A stretch of 64,000 bases of DNA from Cupriavidus cauae (GCF_008632125.1 NZ_VWRN01000014.1:1-64000); one strand, 5' to 3'. Positions 9,329-18,855 are shown, counted from the stretch's first letter. Translations and numbers: made by a program. The notes: generated by a model not told the origin, from the sequence alone.

Positions 9329-9501
9329 TGTCCTTATGTATTTCTACGTACTGGCGTCCGCCGCGGGGCTTGCGTATCCTTTGGAGCGCTGTCGACGGCC
9401 GGCGCGCGGGTCCCGCCCGGCGCGGCCGTAGCGATTGTAACGTTACCCGCGAGCGGCGTCGCCGCCTCGTCCGGGAACATCATCGAGGAAGGAGAGACGA
9501 T

Positions 9502-10203
9502 ATGAACAAGGTCTACGCCAGCGCCGCCGAGGCGCTTGCCGGCGTGGTCCGCGATGGACAGACCATCGCGGTCGGCGGCTTCGGCCTGTGCGGCATCCCG
9601 GAAGCCCTGATCGCGGCGTTGCGCGACAGCGGCGCGAAAGGGCTGACCTGCATCTCGAACAATGCCGGCGTCGACGGCTTTGGCCTGGGCCTGCTGCTGG
9701 CCACGCGGCAGATCCGCAAGATGATCTCGTCCTATGTCGGCGAGAACAAGGAATTCGAACGCCAGTACCTGGCCGGCGAACTCGAACTCGAATTCACGCC
9801 GCAGGGCACGCTGGCCGAGAAGTTGCGCGCCGGCGGCGCCGGCATCCCGGCCTTCTTCACCAAAACCGGCGTCGGCACCATCGTGGCCGAGGGCAAGGAG
9901 ATCCGCGAATTCGACGGCGAGCAATACGTGATGGAGCGCTCCCTGACCGCCGACGTCGCGCTGGTCAAGGCCTACAAGGCCGACAAGGCCGGCAACCTGA
10001 TCTACCGCCGCACCGCGCGCAACTTCAACCCGATGTGCGCGATGGCGGGCAAGGTCACCGTCGCCGAGGTCGAGCAGATCGTCGAGATCGGCGAGCTCGA
10101 TCCGGACGAGATCCACACCCCGGGCATCTTCGTGCAGCGCCTCGTGCTGAACGCCCATCCCGAGAAACGCATCGAGCAGCGCACCGTGCGTGCCGCCGCC
10201 TGA
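9502..10203 (+). CDS. scoA: 3-oxoacid CoA-transferase subunit A
   Basis: A 233-residue alpha subunit of succinyl-CoA:3-ketoacid CoA-transferase, which activates acetoacetate to acetoacetyl-CoA. Family features: [11 protein letters not shown] near residue 24, TCISNNAG, and [21 protein letters not shown]. The gene begins at ATG 9502 after a strong AGGAAGGAGAG; the frame extends upstream to 9328 but crosses the divergent promoter. The beta subunit follows 18 bp later. With the 3-hydroxybutyrate dehydrogenase at 13.9-14.7 kb it would complete use of 3-hydroxybutyrate released from PHB. Confidence 0.92.
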   Translation: MNKVYASAAEALAGVVRDGQTIAVGGFGLCGIPEALIAALRDSGAKGLTCISNNAGVDGFGLGLLLATRQIRKMISSYVGENKEFERQYLAGELELEFTPQGTLAEKLRAGGAGIPAFFTKTGVGTIVAEGKEIREFDGEQYVMERSLTADVALVKAYKADKAGNLIYRRTARNFNPMCAMAGKVTVAEVEQIVEIGELDPDEIHTPGIFVQRLVLNAHPEKRIEQRTVRAAA

Positions 10204-10221
10204 CGATCAAGGAGACAGATC

Positions 10222-10860
10222 ATGGCATGGACACGTGATGAAATGGCGGCGCGCGCCGCGCGCGAGCTGCAGGACGGCTTCTATGTGAACCTGGGCATCG
10301 GCCTGCCGACGCTGGTGGCCAACCATGTGCCGCCGGGCGTCGAGGTCTGGCTGCAGTCGGAGAACGGACTGCTGGGCATCGGCCCGTTCCCGACCGAGGA
10401 AGAGGTCGACGCCGACATGATCAATGCCGGCAAGCAGACCGTGACCACGCTGCCGGGCTCGTCGATCTTCTCGTCGGCGGACTCGTTCGCGATGATCCGC
10501 GGCGGCCATATCAACCTGGCCATCCTTGGCGCGATGCAGGTCAGCCAGAAGGGCGACCTCGCCAACTGGATGATCCCGGGCAAGATGGTCAAGGGCATGG
10601 GCGGCGCGATGGACCTGGTGGCCGGCGTCGGCCGCGTGGTGGTGCTGATGGAACATACCGCCAAGAAGAAGGACGGCAGCGAGGACCTGAAGATCCTGGA
10701 GGCCTGCACGCTGCCGCTGACCGGGGTGGGCGTGGTCGATCGGATCATCACCGACCTGGGCGTGATGGACGTCACGCCCGAAGGGCTGAAGCTGGTCGAG
10801 ACCGCACCGGGCGTCAGCCGCGAGGAAATCCAGAGCAAGACCGGCGTGCCGCTGCTGTAA
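10222..10860 (+). CDS. scoB: 3-oxoacid CoA-transferase subunit B
   Basis: A 212-residue beta subunit of the same CoA-transferase. The catalytic glutamate, which forms the CoA thioester, is E47 in QSENG, followed by the diagnostic LLGIGPFP. Later family blocks include [15 protein letters not shown] and [18 protein letters not shown]. It follows scoA with its own AAGGAGA site and ends at a strong terminator at 10,911. Confidence 0.93.
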   Translation: MAWTRDEMAARAARELQDGFYVNLGIGLPTLVANHVPPGVEVWLQSENGLLGIGPFPTEEEVDADMINAGKQTVTTLPGSSIFSSADSFAMIRGGHINLAILGAMQVSQKGDLANWMIPGKMVKGMGGAMDLVAGVGRVVVLMEHTAKKKDGSEDLKILEACTLPLTGVGVVDRIITDLGVMDVTPEGLKLVETAPGVSREEIQSKTGVPLL

Positions 10861-10910
10861 AGGCTCGGTCCACGCGGCTGCGTCGGCGCGACCGGCGTCA
10901 GCCGGGCAGC

Positions 10911-10945
10911 AAGCCCCGCCTCGTATCGAGGCGGGGCTTTTTGTT
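10911..10945 (+). terminator. Rho-independent terminator of scoAB
   Basis: A 13-bp perfect stem (AAGCCCCGCCTCG with its complement) around the loop TAT, followed by a run of T residues, 50 bp after the scoB stop. Confidence 0.9.
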
Positions 10946-11140
10946 TTTGGGCCGCGCGTGAGTGCGTGCCATCGGGGCCGGCGCGGACGCCATGGCGCTG
11001 CCGCCGAAAGCGAAAGGATTCTTGGGGACCAAAAGCGCGGGGAGGCGATCCGGATCACAGTGCGGCCGTGCCGCGTGCCGGCACGCCCAACGACTCCCGA
11101 CTCCCGGCTCTCGGCTCCCGGCTCCCCGACTCCCGGTCCC

Positions 11141-11200
11141 GACTCCCACTCCCGACTCCCACTCCCGACTCCCACTCCCGACTCCCACTCCCGACTCCCG
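11141..11200. repeat. 13-bp tandem repeat upstream of the F-box-like gene
   Basis: Units GACTCCCACTCCC start at 11141, 11154, 11167, 11180 and 11193, the last partial. Less regular GACTCCCGG variants extend upstream to about 11090. The array ends a few bases before the chosen start of the downstream gene, where it could affect transcription or translation if copy number varies. Confidence 0.85.
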
Positions 11201-11212
11201 GTCCCTGCCATC

Positions 11213-13372
11213 ATGCCCCTGCAATCTTCCTCTGCCATTTCGCCCGCTGCTCCGGCAGCGCCCGGCGCCGATACCCGGACGGGTGCCGCGCATGCCGATC
11301 CATCCGTATCGGGCATGCTGCCGATCCCCACCCAGCCCGCGTCCGCTTCTCCATCTGCCGCCGCGCCCGACGCCACGGCATCCATCCGCCTGTTGCCCGG
11401 CGATTCCCTGATGCATATCGTGGGCCTTCTCGATGCGCCGTCGCGGCGCGCGCTTGCCGGCGCGGACCGGCACATGCGCGCCTTGCTGGCGCCACTGCGC
11501 CGGTTCGACCGCCTGTATGCCACGATCCGCTGGACCCATTCGAGCGAGCGGCTCGCCGGGCTGCTTGGCAGCCTCGCCGGCGAACCGGCGCGGCAACGCG
11601 GCATCCTGCTGCGCGGCGTGGTCGAGCGGATTCCGCGCTTCAGGAGCGTTTCGCGGTTGCTGTCGGTGCAACTGATCGATCAGATCGCGCGGTTGCCCGC
11701 CGCCGAGAAAGCCGGGCCGCTGGTCGCGCTGGCCGCGCTGCTCCCCCGCGATCCGGAACTGGAGCGACGCATGCTGGCGCTGGCCGAACAATTGCCATCA
11801 AGCATGCGTGGCCTGGTGCTGGGACAGTGTCTGAAGTCCTTCTGCCCGGCAACGCCCGCGGGCTTCGAGCAATGGATGGCGACGGCCGATGCCTTGCCGC
11901 CCCAGGGCGCGAGCCGCCTGTTGGAGGCGCTCGTTCATGTCGCCGCGCGGCATGGGCAACTGAGCGAAGGGTTGGCGCTAGCCGTGATCGAGCGGGTCCG
12001 CGCGCTGCGCACCAGCGACGGCATGCCGGCACCCTGCCAGGCATGGGTGCTGAACAAGCTGGTCGATGAACTGAATCTGGTGGTGGAGGCCGGGAGCGGG
12101 GCGAAGTCCCGTCTGGTGGTTTGGGATGCCATGCTCGAGACCGCTCGGGCCGCGCTCCAAGGCGGGCACTGGCCCCTGCTCGTGGCCGTGGTGCTGCACC
12201 GCTGGCTGCGCGGCGGGAACGTGCCATCGGCCGACCGGTCCCGCCGCATGGCGCAGCTGACAGCGCTCTATGCGGGGTTCAGGGCGGAGAAGCTGTTGGC
12301 AGCGGCAGCCGGGCAGGCGGGCCCGGTCATGCACCCGATGTGGTCGGTCCGGCAGGCGATGTCGATCGACCGATGCTTCGCCGAAGCCGCCGAACTGGAC
12401 GCCGCGACCCAGGCGGCGCTATTCACCGAGTACTCCCATCTGTTCGTCACCATGCCAGGCGTCGAGCCCGACGATGACATCGAGCGCGATCGCTTCCTGC
12501 TGGGGCTGCAGCACATCGATGCGTTGAAGCCGGCGTCCTTGCGCGTCGGGCCGCTGACGAAGTGGGGGGAAGCGCTGCAGCTTTCGGAGGATGCGGCGCT
12601 GTGGATGCGCTTCACGGAAGCTGCCCATGCGCTGCCCGTCGAGGACCGCGCGACCGTGCTGATGCAAACAATATCGGCATCTCACTCGCGGACAGGGTTT
12701 TGGGTCCTGCTGGAGCAGACCGCGGTGCTGCCGCCCGCGCTCGGTGGGCCGCTGCTGGGCGGGCTTGCCTTCAGGGTGATGGGGGAAGACGCAGACGAGC
12801 AGCAGAGGCGGGCACAGGTGCTGATCGCGCTCGCATCGAAATGGCCGCCTCTCGCCTGCATGGATTTCGTGGTGAACGCGATGTCCACCGCGGGGTTTCT
12901 GAAGGGGGACGCCAGCCGGATGCTGCGGCAGTTCGCGACGGACATCGTGCAGCGCCTGCCGCTGGCGCGGCGCGCAGGGGTCCTGGCGGTGGTTGCCACG
13001 CATCGCAGCCCCGAGGCGAAGGGCTGGGTCCTCGAGCAGTTGCCCGCGCTGGCCGATGACCAGCAGCGCTTTGCGGTTCCCGGCGAGCCGTTGCAGCCCT
13101 ATCGCGCCGAGATCGTGCGCAGAATGATTCTCGCGCTGGGCGTGGGCGACATACCGACGGAAACCCAGTTCCGCGCGCTGTGGCCATCGTTACGCGAGGC
13201 ATTGGACGGATTGGAGGCGGAGGCGCGCGGCTCGGCCGTCGCCGCTTTGGGCAGCCTCCTGACAGCACTGCCAACCGCGTTGCGCGACGACGTGGAGCAA
13301 GCCCTGGCGACCCACCGTGCAGGGGACCGGCCGGCGCAGCCGCCATTGCCCGCCGGGGCGCCAGGCAGCTGA
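11213..13372 (+). CDS. Large alpha-helical protein with F-box-like N-terminal motif
   Basis: A 719-residue protein of unknown function. Residues 59-98 (LLPGDSLMHIVGLLDAPSRR and on through HMRALLAPL) follow the F-box pattern LPxExLxxIxxxLxxxD with a later vsRxfrxL. The remainder is Leu/Ala-rich and mostly predicted helical, with recurring L..LA..LP spacing that looks like irregular ARM/HEAT-type repeats. There is no signal peptide or membrane segment; the first 57 residues are Ser/Pro/Ala-rich, a composition common in type III effectors. F-box proteins recruit targets to eukaryotic SCF ubiquitin ligases. The effector idea is inference, and no secretion genes are near. The start at 11213 lies after the tandem repeat; upstream in-frame starts would translate the repeat. 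Confidence 0.6.
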   Translation: MPLQSSSAISPAAPAAPGADTRTGAAHADPSVSGMLPIPTQPASASPSAAAPDATASIRLLPGDSLMHIVGLLDAPSRRALAGADRHMRALLAPLRRFDRLYATIRWTHSSERLAGLLGSLAGEPARQRGILLRGVVERIPRFRSVSRLLSVQLIDQIARLPAAEKAGPLVALAALLPRDPELERRMLALAEQLPSSMRGLVLGQCLKSFCPATPAGFEQWMATADALPPQGASRLLEALVHVAARHGQLSEGLALAVIERVRALRTSDGMPAPCQAWVLNKLVDELNLVVEAGSGAKSRLVVWDAMLETARAALQGGHWPLLVAVVLHRWLRGGNVPSADRSRRMAQLTALYAGFRAEKLLAAAAGQAGPVMHPMWSVRQAMSIDRCFAEAAELDAATQAALFTEYSHLFVTMPGVEPDDDIERDRFLLGLQHIDALKPASLRVGPLTKWGEALQLSEDAALWMRFTEAAHALPVEDRATVLMQTISASHSRTGFWVLLEQTAVLPPALGGPLLGGLAFRVMGEDADEQQRRAQVLIALASKWPPLACMDFVVNAMSTAGFLKGDASRMLRQFATDIVQRLPLARRAGVLAVVATHRSPEAKGWVLEQLPALADDQQRFAVPGEPLQPYRAEIVRRMILALGVGDIPTETQFRALWPSLREALDGLEAEARGSAVAALGSLLTALPTALRDDVEQALATHRAGDRPAQPPLPAGAPGS

Positions 13373-13394
13373 GCCGCGTGCTTGTCCAGGCGGT

Positions 13395-13916
13395 CTAGTG
13401 CTGCGCCGCCGGGCGAGCGGGATAACGCGCGAACACCGACGCGCCGCCGTCGGCGCGCACCAGCAGCACCGAGTAGGGATCGACCCGCGGTCCCTGTTCC
13501 ATGCCCGGCGAGCCGATCGGCATGCCGGGCACCGCGAGGCCGACCGCCTTGGGGCGGGCCGCCAGCAGCTTGCGGATCTGCTCGGCGGGCACATGGCCTT
13601 CTATCGCATAACCCTCGACCACGCCGGTGTGGCAGGAGCCGAAACGCTCCGGCATGCCGAGCCGGGTGCGGTGCACGCCGGTGTCCTCGACGTCGTGCAC
13701 CTTGACCGCGAAGCCATGCTCGCGCAGATGCGCGACCCAGCCGTCGCAGCAACCGCACAGCGGGCTCTTGTAGACCTCGATCGGGGTTCTTGCCGCTGCC
13801 GCCTTTGTGGTCGGCGCGGCGGGGGCGGCGGGGGCAGCGGCCCGGGCCAGCGGTGCCAGGCCGGCCGACAGGGCGGCGCCGCCGATCAGGCCTTTCAGAA
13901 CGTCTCTTCGCTTCAT
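13395..13916 (-). CDS. DUF411 metal-binding periplasmic protein
   Basis: A 173-residue protein. The N-terminus (KRRDVLKG then a hydrophobic run to ARA at about 28) is a twin-arginine-like signal, predicting export. The mature part has the DUF411 pattern: KSPLCGCCDGW (a CxCC cluster) and later a CHTGVVEGYAIEGHVPA block. DUF411 proteins are small periplasmic proteins often linked to copper handling; no copper genes lie nearby, so the metal is unproven. It sits 22 bp downstream of the 3-hydroxybutyrate dehydrogenase gene on the same strand. The start at 13916 is chosen for the signal peptide. Confidence 0.8.
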   Translation of the reverse strand: MKRRDVLKGLIGGAALSAGLAPLARAAAPAAPAAPTTKAAAARTPIEVYKSPLCGCCDGWVAHLREHGFAVKVHDVEDTGVHRTRLGMPERFGSCHTGVVEGYAIEGHVPAEQIRKLLAARPKAVGLAVPGMPIGSPGMEQGPRVDPYSVLLVRADGGASVFARYPARPAAQH

Positions 13917-13938
13917 CGCTTGTCCGTAGGGCGCGCCA

Positions 13939-14715
13939 TCACTGCGCGACCCAGCCTCCATCCATGTTCCAGATCGCACCGCGCACCTGGCGCGCGGCAT
14001 CGCTTGCCAGGAAGACCGCCAGCGCGCCCAGCTCGTCGGGCGTGACGAACTGCCCCGAGGGCTGCTTCTCCAGCACCAGCTCGCGCTTGGCCTGCTCGAC
14101 GGGAATGCCCTCGCGCTCGGCGCGGGCCTCCACCTGCTTCTGCACCAGCGGCGTCAGCACCCAGCCCGGGCAGATCGCATTGGCCGTGACGCCGGTCTGC
14201 GCGGTTTCCAGCGCGGTGACCTTGGTCAGCCCGACGATGCCGTGCTTGGCGGCGACATAGGCCGATTTCTGCGCCGAGGCGACCAGGCCGTGGGTCGAGG
14301 CGACGTTGATCACGCGGCCCCAGTCCTTGCGCTTCATGCCGGGCAGCGCGAGCCGCGTGGTGTGGAAGGCCGAGGTCAGGTTGATGGCGATGATCGCGTC
14401 CCAGCGCTCGATGGGGAAGTCCTCGATGTTGGCCACATGCTGGATGCCGGCGTTGTTAACGAGGATGTCGACGCCGCCGAACTCGCTGTCGGCATAGCGC
14501 ATCATGTCCTCGATCTCGTCGGCCTTGCTCATGTCGGCGCCGTGATAGCCGACGCGGATGCCGCTGCCGGCCTGCTCGATCTGGCGCCTGGCGCCGTCGG
14601 CGTCGCCGAAACCGTTGACGATCAGATGCGCGCCCTGCGCGGCCAGCGCCTGGGCGATGCCCAGACCGATTCCGCTGGTCGAACCGGTCACCAGCGCCGT
14701 CTTGCCCTTCAGCAT
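13939..14715 (-). CDS. 3-hydroxybutyrate dehydrogenase
   Basis: A 258-residue SDR closely matching D-3-hydroxybutyrate dehydrogenases, which oxidise 3-hydroxybutyrate to acetoacetate with NAD+. Motifs: TGSTSGIG at 10-17, NNAG at 87-90, S140, Y153 and K157 (YVAAK), and the substrate-side block KQPSGQFVTPDELG near residue 215. The C-terminal tail GAIWNMDGGWVAQ is characteristic of the family. It links to scoAB 3 kb upstream: the product acetoacetate is the substrate of that CoA-transferase. Confidence 0.92.
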   Translation of the reverse strand: MLKGKTALVTGSTSGIGLGIAQALAAQGAHLIVNGFGDADGARRQIEQAGSGIRVGYHGADMSKADEIEDMMRYADSEFGGVDILVNNAGIQHVANIEDFPIERWDAIIAINLTSAFHTTRLALPGMKRKDWGRVINVASTHGLVASAQKSAYVAAKHGIVGLTKVTALETAQTGVTANAICPGWVLTPLVQKQVEARAEREGIPVEQAKRELVLEKQPSGQFVTPDELGALAVFLASDAARQVRGAIWNMDGGWVAQ

Positions 14716-14920
14716 ATGAGCCTCCGTGGAGAAATGGGGTGCAATGCGCCGTGCCGCCGCGGCACGGTCGTCGTTGCTGTCGCATTGTAGCGCTGGCGTA
14801 CAATCGGGCTTTGCCCAGCCGGCGCCGCTGCCGCGGCGTCATGCGCGACGCTCATGTGTCGCGGTTTTCGTCGTGCGCCATTGCCGCGCCTTATTCGCGT
14901 TCCTCGCGCAGGGAGTCAAG

Positions 14921-15811
14921 ATGTCAGCCAGTCCGCGCCTCGGCTTCGTGCAGTGCATCAGCCCCGCTGGCCTGCACCGCATGGCGTACCACGAGTGGGG
15001 CGACCCCACCAATCCGCGCGTGCTGATGTGCGTGCACGGCCTGACCCGCACCGGCCGCGATTTCGACGAGATCGCGCGCGCGTTCAGCGGCGAATACCGC
15101 GTGGTCTGCCCGGATGTGGCCGGCCGCGGCCGCTCCGACTGGCTTGCCGATCCGCGCCGCTACATCGTGCCGCAGTACGTGTCCGACATGGTGACGCTGA
15201 TTGCGCGGCTGAACGTCGAGCAGGTGGACTGGTTCGGCACCTCGATGGGCGGACTGATCGGCATGGGCCTGGCCGCGCTGCCGAAGAGCCCGGTGCGCAA
15301 GCTGCTGCTCAACGACGTCGGTCCGCGCATCGCCGCCTCGGCGCTGGAGCGGATCGGCTCCTACCTGGGGCTGCCGGTGCGCTTCAAGACCTTCGAGGAA
15401 GGCCTGGCGTACCTGCAGACCATCAGCGCCTCGTTCGGCCGCCATACGCCGGAGCAGTGGCGCGAATTGAACGGCGCGATCCTGAAGCCGGTGCAGGGCG
15501 CCGAGGGCCTGGAATGGGGCCTGCACTACGATCCGGCGCTGGCCGTGCCGTTCCGCGAGACCACGCCCGAGATGGCCACGGCCGGGGAGGCCGCGATGTG
15601 GCGCATGTTCGAGTCGATCGCGGTGCCGGTGCTGGTGGTGCGCGGCGCGCAGTCCGACCTGCTGACGCGCGAGACCGTCGCCGAGATGGTGGCGCGTGGC
15701 AAGCAGGTGCGCTCGGTCGAAGTGCCGGACGTGGGCCATGCGCCGACCTTCGTCGATCCGGCGCAGATCGCGATCGCGCGCGAATTCTTTGTCGGCACGG
15801 CCGGGGCCTGA
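14921..15811 (+). CDS. Alpha/beta hydrolase
   Basis: A 296-residue cytoplasmic alpha/beta-hydrolase. It shows HG at 39-40 (oxyanion loop, VHGLTRTGRDF), the nucleophile elbow GTSMGG with S108, an acidic residue after VPVLVVRGAQSD, and the catalytic His in DVGHAP. Substrate is unknown. The ATG at 14921 has GGGAG six bases upstream; the 205 bp before it separate the gene from divergent hbdH. A RidA-family gene follows 56 bp downstream and is probably co-transcribed. Confidence 0.85.
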   Translation: MSASPRLGFVQCISPAGLHRMAYHEWGDPTNPRVLMCVHGLTRTGRDFDEIARAFSGEYRVVCPDVAGRGRSDWLADPRRYIVPQYVSDMVTLIARLNVEQVDWFGTSMGGLIGMGLAALPKSPVRKLLLNDVGPRIAASALERIGSYLGLPVRFKTFEEGLAYLQTISASFGRHTPEQWRELNGAILKPVQGAEGLEWGLHYDPALAVPFRETTPEMATAGEAAMWRMFESIAVPVLVVRGAQSDLLTRETVAEMVARGKQVRSVEVPDVGHAPTFVDPAQIAIAREFFVGTAGA

Positions 15812-15867
15812 GCCCCGCGCCGCGCCAATAACCCAGAGCAGCGCAGGCTGCATCCATACAACGAACG

Positions 15868-16230
15868 ATGAGCACGACCGCATTGAAACGCGCCCATGTG
15901 GGCAAACGTCTTTCCGAATATGCCGTCTACAACGGCGTGGTCTATCTGGCCGGCCAGGTGCCCGAGGTCGATCCCGAGGCCGATATCCGCGGCCAGACCC
16001 GCGAGGTGCTCGGCCATATCGACCGGCTGCTGGCCGAGGCGGGCAGCGACAAGACGCGCATCCTGTCGTGCCAGATCTTCCTGACCGATATCGCCGATAT
16101 CGGCGCGATGAACGAGGTCTGGGACGAATGGGTGCCGCAGGGCAATACGCCGCCGCGCGCGACGGTCGAAGCGAAGCTGGCCAATCCGAAGTACCGGATC
16201 GAGGTGGTGGTCACCGCGGCGCTCAGTTGA
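15868..16230 (+). CDS. RidA family protein
   Basis: A 120-residue YjgF/YER057c/UK114-family protein. RidA proteins hydrolyse reactive enamine/imine intermediates to ketones plus ammonia. GVVYLAGQVPE, the ...TRILSCQIFLTD block and the C-terminal stretch around PRATVEAKLANPKYRIEV, with the ligand-binding Arg, place it in the family. It follows the hydrolase gene on the same strand. Several subfamilies lack the catalytic activity, so the exact role is open. Confidence 0.85.
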   Translation: MSTTALKRAHVGKRLSEYAVYNGVVYLAGQVPEVDPEADIRGQTREVLGHIDRLLAEAGSDKTRILSCQIFLTDIADIGAMNEVWDEWVPQGNTPPRATVEAKLANPKYRIEVVVTAALS

Positions 16231-16245
16231 GCGCCGCGCGGAAAG

Positions 16246-16293
16246 GCGTATTGATTCGCGTATTGAATCGCGCATTGAATTGCGCATTGATCT
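16246..16293. repeat. 12-bp tandem repeat, four copies
   Basis: Four adjacent 12-bp units of the form GCG(T/C)ATTGA(T/A)T(C/T) fill half of the 99-bp spacer between the RidA gene and relA. Similar 11-15 bp arrays sit in other spacers of this window. Confidence 0.8.
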
Positions 16294-16329
16294 GAATGGC
16301 GTGGCAGGGGCAGCAGGGGAAGTGGTGAC

Positions 16330-18558
16330 ATGGTGACGTCCACCGACGCGACCGGGCAGATTGCCGGCACGCCGGACGCGGGCCTGGTCGAGCAGGCGCT
16401 GGCGTATGCGCGCGAGCATGGCGAGGCGGTGGCGCTGCCCACCAGCGAGAGCGTGCTGTCGCATGCCGAGGGGATGCTGCGCATCCTCGACGGCCTGCGC
16501 ATCGACGACGCCGCGCGCGCCGCCGCCTGCCTGTTCCCGGTGGCGGCCTTCGTGCCGGAGACCGAGGGCGAGATCGCCGAGCGCTTCGGCGACGAGGTCG
16601 CGCGCCTGGTCAAGGACGTGCGCCAGCTGCTGCGCATCGGCGCGATCGCCGTCAATCGCGGCGACACCGTCGAAGCGCCGTCCTCGCGCAACGAGGCGCA
16701 GGCGCGCCACGAGCAGGTCGAGGCGCTGCGCAAGATGCTGCTGGCCTTCGCGCAGGACATCCGCGTGGTGCTGGTGCGCCTTGCCTCGCGGCTGCAGACG
16801 CTGCGCTGGCTCGCGCAGACCAAGAACGCGCCGCTGCCGGGCGTGGCGCGCGAAACGCTGGACATCTACGCGCCGCTGGCCAACCGGCTCGGCATCTGGC
16901 AGATGAAGTGGGAGCTGGAGGACCTGGCCTTCCGCTTCGAACAGCCGGACACCTACAAGCGCATCGCGCGGCTGCTCGACGAGAAGCGCATCGAGCGCGA
17001 GGGCTATATCTCGCAGGCCATCGAACGGCTGCAGCGCGAGCTGGCCGCGGCCGGCATCCGCGCCGAGGTCAGCGGCCGCCCCAAGCACATCTACAGCATC
17101 TGGAAGAAGATGCGCGGCAAGGATCTGGACTTCGCCGATCTCTACGATGTGCGCGCCTTCCGCGTGATCGTCGACGACATCAAGGACTGCTATGCGGTGC
17201 TCGGCATCGTGCACCACGTCTGGCAGCCGATTCCGCGCGAGTTCGACGACTACATCTCGCGCCCCAAGGCCAACGGCTACAAGTCGCTGCACACGGTGGT
17301 GATCGGCGACGACGGACGCGCCTTCGAGGTGCAGATCCGCACCCACGAGATGCACCACTTCGCCGAATACGGCGTGGCCGCGCACTGGCGCTACAAGGAG
17401 GCCGGGGGCAAGGGCTACAGCGGGCAGTTCGCCGCCAACGAGAGCTACGACGAGAAGATCGCCTGGCTGCGGCAGCTGCTGGCGTGGAAGGACGATGCCG
17501 ACCACACGGTGGCGCACGACGAGTCGCCGTGGGAGCAGCTCAAGCATGCGGCCATCGACGACCATATCTACGTGCTGACGCCGCAGGCGCGCGTGGTGGC
17601 GCTGCCGCAAGGTGCGACGCCGGTCGACTTCGCCTACTACCTGCATACCGACCTGGGCCATCGCTGCCGCGGCGCGCGCGTCGACGGCGCGATGGTGCCG
17701 CTGAACACGCCGCTGAAGAACGGCCAGACGGTCGAGATCGTCGCGGTCAAGCAGGGCGGGCCGTCGCGCGACTGGCTGAACGCGGATCTCGGCTACCTGG
17801 CCAGCTCGCGGGCGCGCGCCAAGGTGCGCGCCTGGTTCAACGCGCTCGATTCGCAGGAGACCATCGCGCAGGGCCGCGTGCTGATCGACAAGACGCTGCA
17901 GCGCGAGGGCAAGACCGCGGTCAACCTGGACGTGCTGGCGACGCGGCTGGGCTTCAAGACGCCCGACGAGCTGTACGCGGCGGTGGCCAAGGAGGAGTTC
18001 AGCCTGCGCCACGTCGAGCAGGCGCTGCGCCATCCGGAAGGCGAGGGCGCGCCGCAGGTCAGCGAGGAAGAGGCGGTCACCAAGAAGAGCCGCGCCACCA
18101 GCGTCGCGCGCGGCGCCAAGAGCGGCGTGCTGGTGGTCGGCGTCGATTCGCTGATGACGCAGATGTCGCGCTGCTGCAAGCCGGCGCCGCCCGACGACAT
18201 CGTCGGCTTCGTCACGCGCGGACGCGGCGTGTCGATCCACCGGCGCCAGTGCCACACCTTCCAGCAGCTGGCGGCGCGCGCGCCCGAGCGCATCATCCAG
18301 ACCGAATGGGGCAAGAAGAGCGACGCGGTCTATCCGGTCGCGATCCACGTCGAGGCGATCGACCGCCAGGGGCTGCTGCGCGATATCTCCGAGGTGCTGT
18401 CGCGCGAGAAGATCAACGTCACCGGGGTCAAGACGCTCAGCAGCAAGGGCGTGGCGCGGATGCAGTTCACCGCCGAGGTGGCGGAGGCCACGCAGCTGCA
18501 GCGCGCGCTGGGATTGATCGAAGAGGTGTCCGGGGTGTTGCAGGCTCAAAGAAAGTGA
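16330..18558 (+). CDS. relA: GTP pyrophosphokinase RelA (stringent response)
   Basis: A 742-residue long RSH protein that makes (p)ppGpp from GTP/GDP and ATP when uncharged tRNA occupies ribosomes. Order: degenerate HD domain (N-terminal 200; the HD pair is replaced by FPVAAFVP, so hydrolase is probably inactive), synthetase domain (about 230-345, with GRPKHIYSIWKKM and NGYKSLHTVV), TGS domain (about 412-470), a Cys-rich zinc-finger region around SRCCKPAPPDD (about 614) and a C-terminal ACT domain (about 668-742). The missing HD residues point to RelA rather than bifunctional SpoT. The ATG at 16330 fits the family N-terminus. Confidence 0.93.
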   Translation: MVTSTDATGQIAGTPDAGLVEQALAYAREHGEAVALPTSESVLSHAEGMLRILDGLRIDDAARAAACLFPVAAFVPETEGEIAERFGDEVARLVKDVRQLLRIGAIAVNRGDTVEAPSSRNEAQARHEQVEALRKMLLAFAQDIRVVLVRLASRLQTLRWLAQTKNAPLPGVARETLDIYAPLANRLGIWQMKWELEDLAFRFEQPDTYKRIARLLDEKRIEREGYISQAIERLQRELAAAGIRAEVSGRPKHIYSIWKKMRGKDLDFADLYDVRAFRVIVDDIKDCYAVLGIVHHVWQPIPREFDDYISRPKANGYKSLHTVVIGDDGRAFEVQIRTHEMHHFAEYGVAAHWRYKEAGGKGYSGQFAANESYDEKIAWLRQLLAWKDDADHTVAHDESPWEQLKHAAIDDHIYVLTPQARVVALPQGATPVDFAYYLHTDLGHRCRGARVDGAMVPLNTPLKNGQTVEIVAVKQGGPSRDWLNADLGYLASSRARAKVRAWFNALDSQETIAQGRVLIDKTLQREGKTAVNLDVLATRLGFKTPDELYAAVAKEEFSLRHVEQALRHPEGEGAPQVSEEEAVTKKSRATSVARGAKSGVLVVGVDSLMTQMSRCCKPAPPDDIVGFVTRGRGVSIHRRQCHTFQQLAARAPERIIQTEWGKKSDAVYPVAIHVEAIDRQGLLRDISEVLSREKINVTGVKTLSSKGVARMQFTAEVAEATQLQRALGLIEEVSGVLQAQRK

Positions 18559-18579
18559 TGCTATACTTGCGGCTTCGCT

Positions 18580-18656
18580 AGGCTCGTAGCTCAGCTGGTT
18601 AGAGCACCACCTTGACATGGTGGGGGTCGTTGGTTCGAGTCCAATCGAGCCTACCA
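18580..18656 (+). tRNA. tRNA-Val(GAC)
   Basis: A complete 77-nt cloverleaf: acceptor AGGCTCG/CGAGCCT, D-arm AGCTCAGCTGGTTAGAGC, anticodon stem CCACC/GGTGG with loop TTGACAT (anticodon GAC), T-arm GTTCGAGTC and encoded CCA. Its promoter is visible just upstream: TTGCAG (18538-18543) and TATACT (18562-18567), 18 bp apart, overlapping the 3' end of relA. Confidence 0.97.
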
Positions 18657-18826
18657 ACGAATTGCAGTACCGAAGACAGCAGCACCCAGACATTTCACCG
18701 AAGGACATCCAGACGCCATGGTTATGACACCGCGAACTACTACCGCTGACAAGCGACAGTAGGTCGAGGTGCGTCTTCGTCCCAGGTCGCCCGGAACATC
18801 GGGTCGATCGATTGGGTGAAATTATG

Positions 18827-18855
18827 AAAAACGCGGCCTTGGCCGCGTTTTTTTT
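18827..18855 (+). terminator. Rho-independent terminator before thrS
   Basis: A stem of AAAAACGCGGC with its complement around CTTG, followed by eight Ts. It ends the tRNA-Val transcript, or acts as a leader attenuator, inside the 327-bp spacer upstream of thrS. I see no T-box. Confidence 0.85.

Noticed and set aside
11090-11208. Short repeats considered as a CRISPR array
   Set aside because: Units are contiguous 13-mers without spacers, and no cas genes are present.
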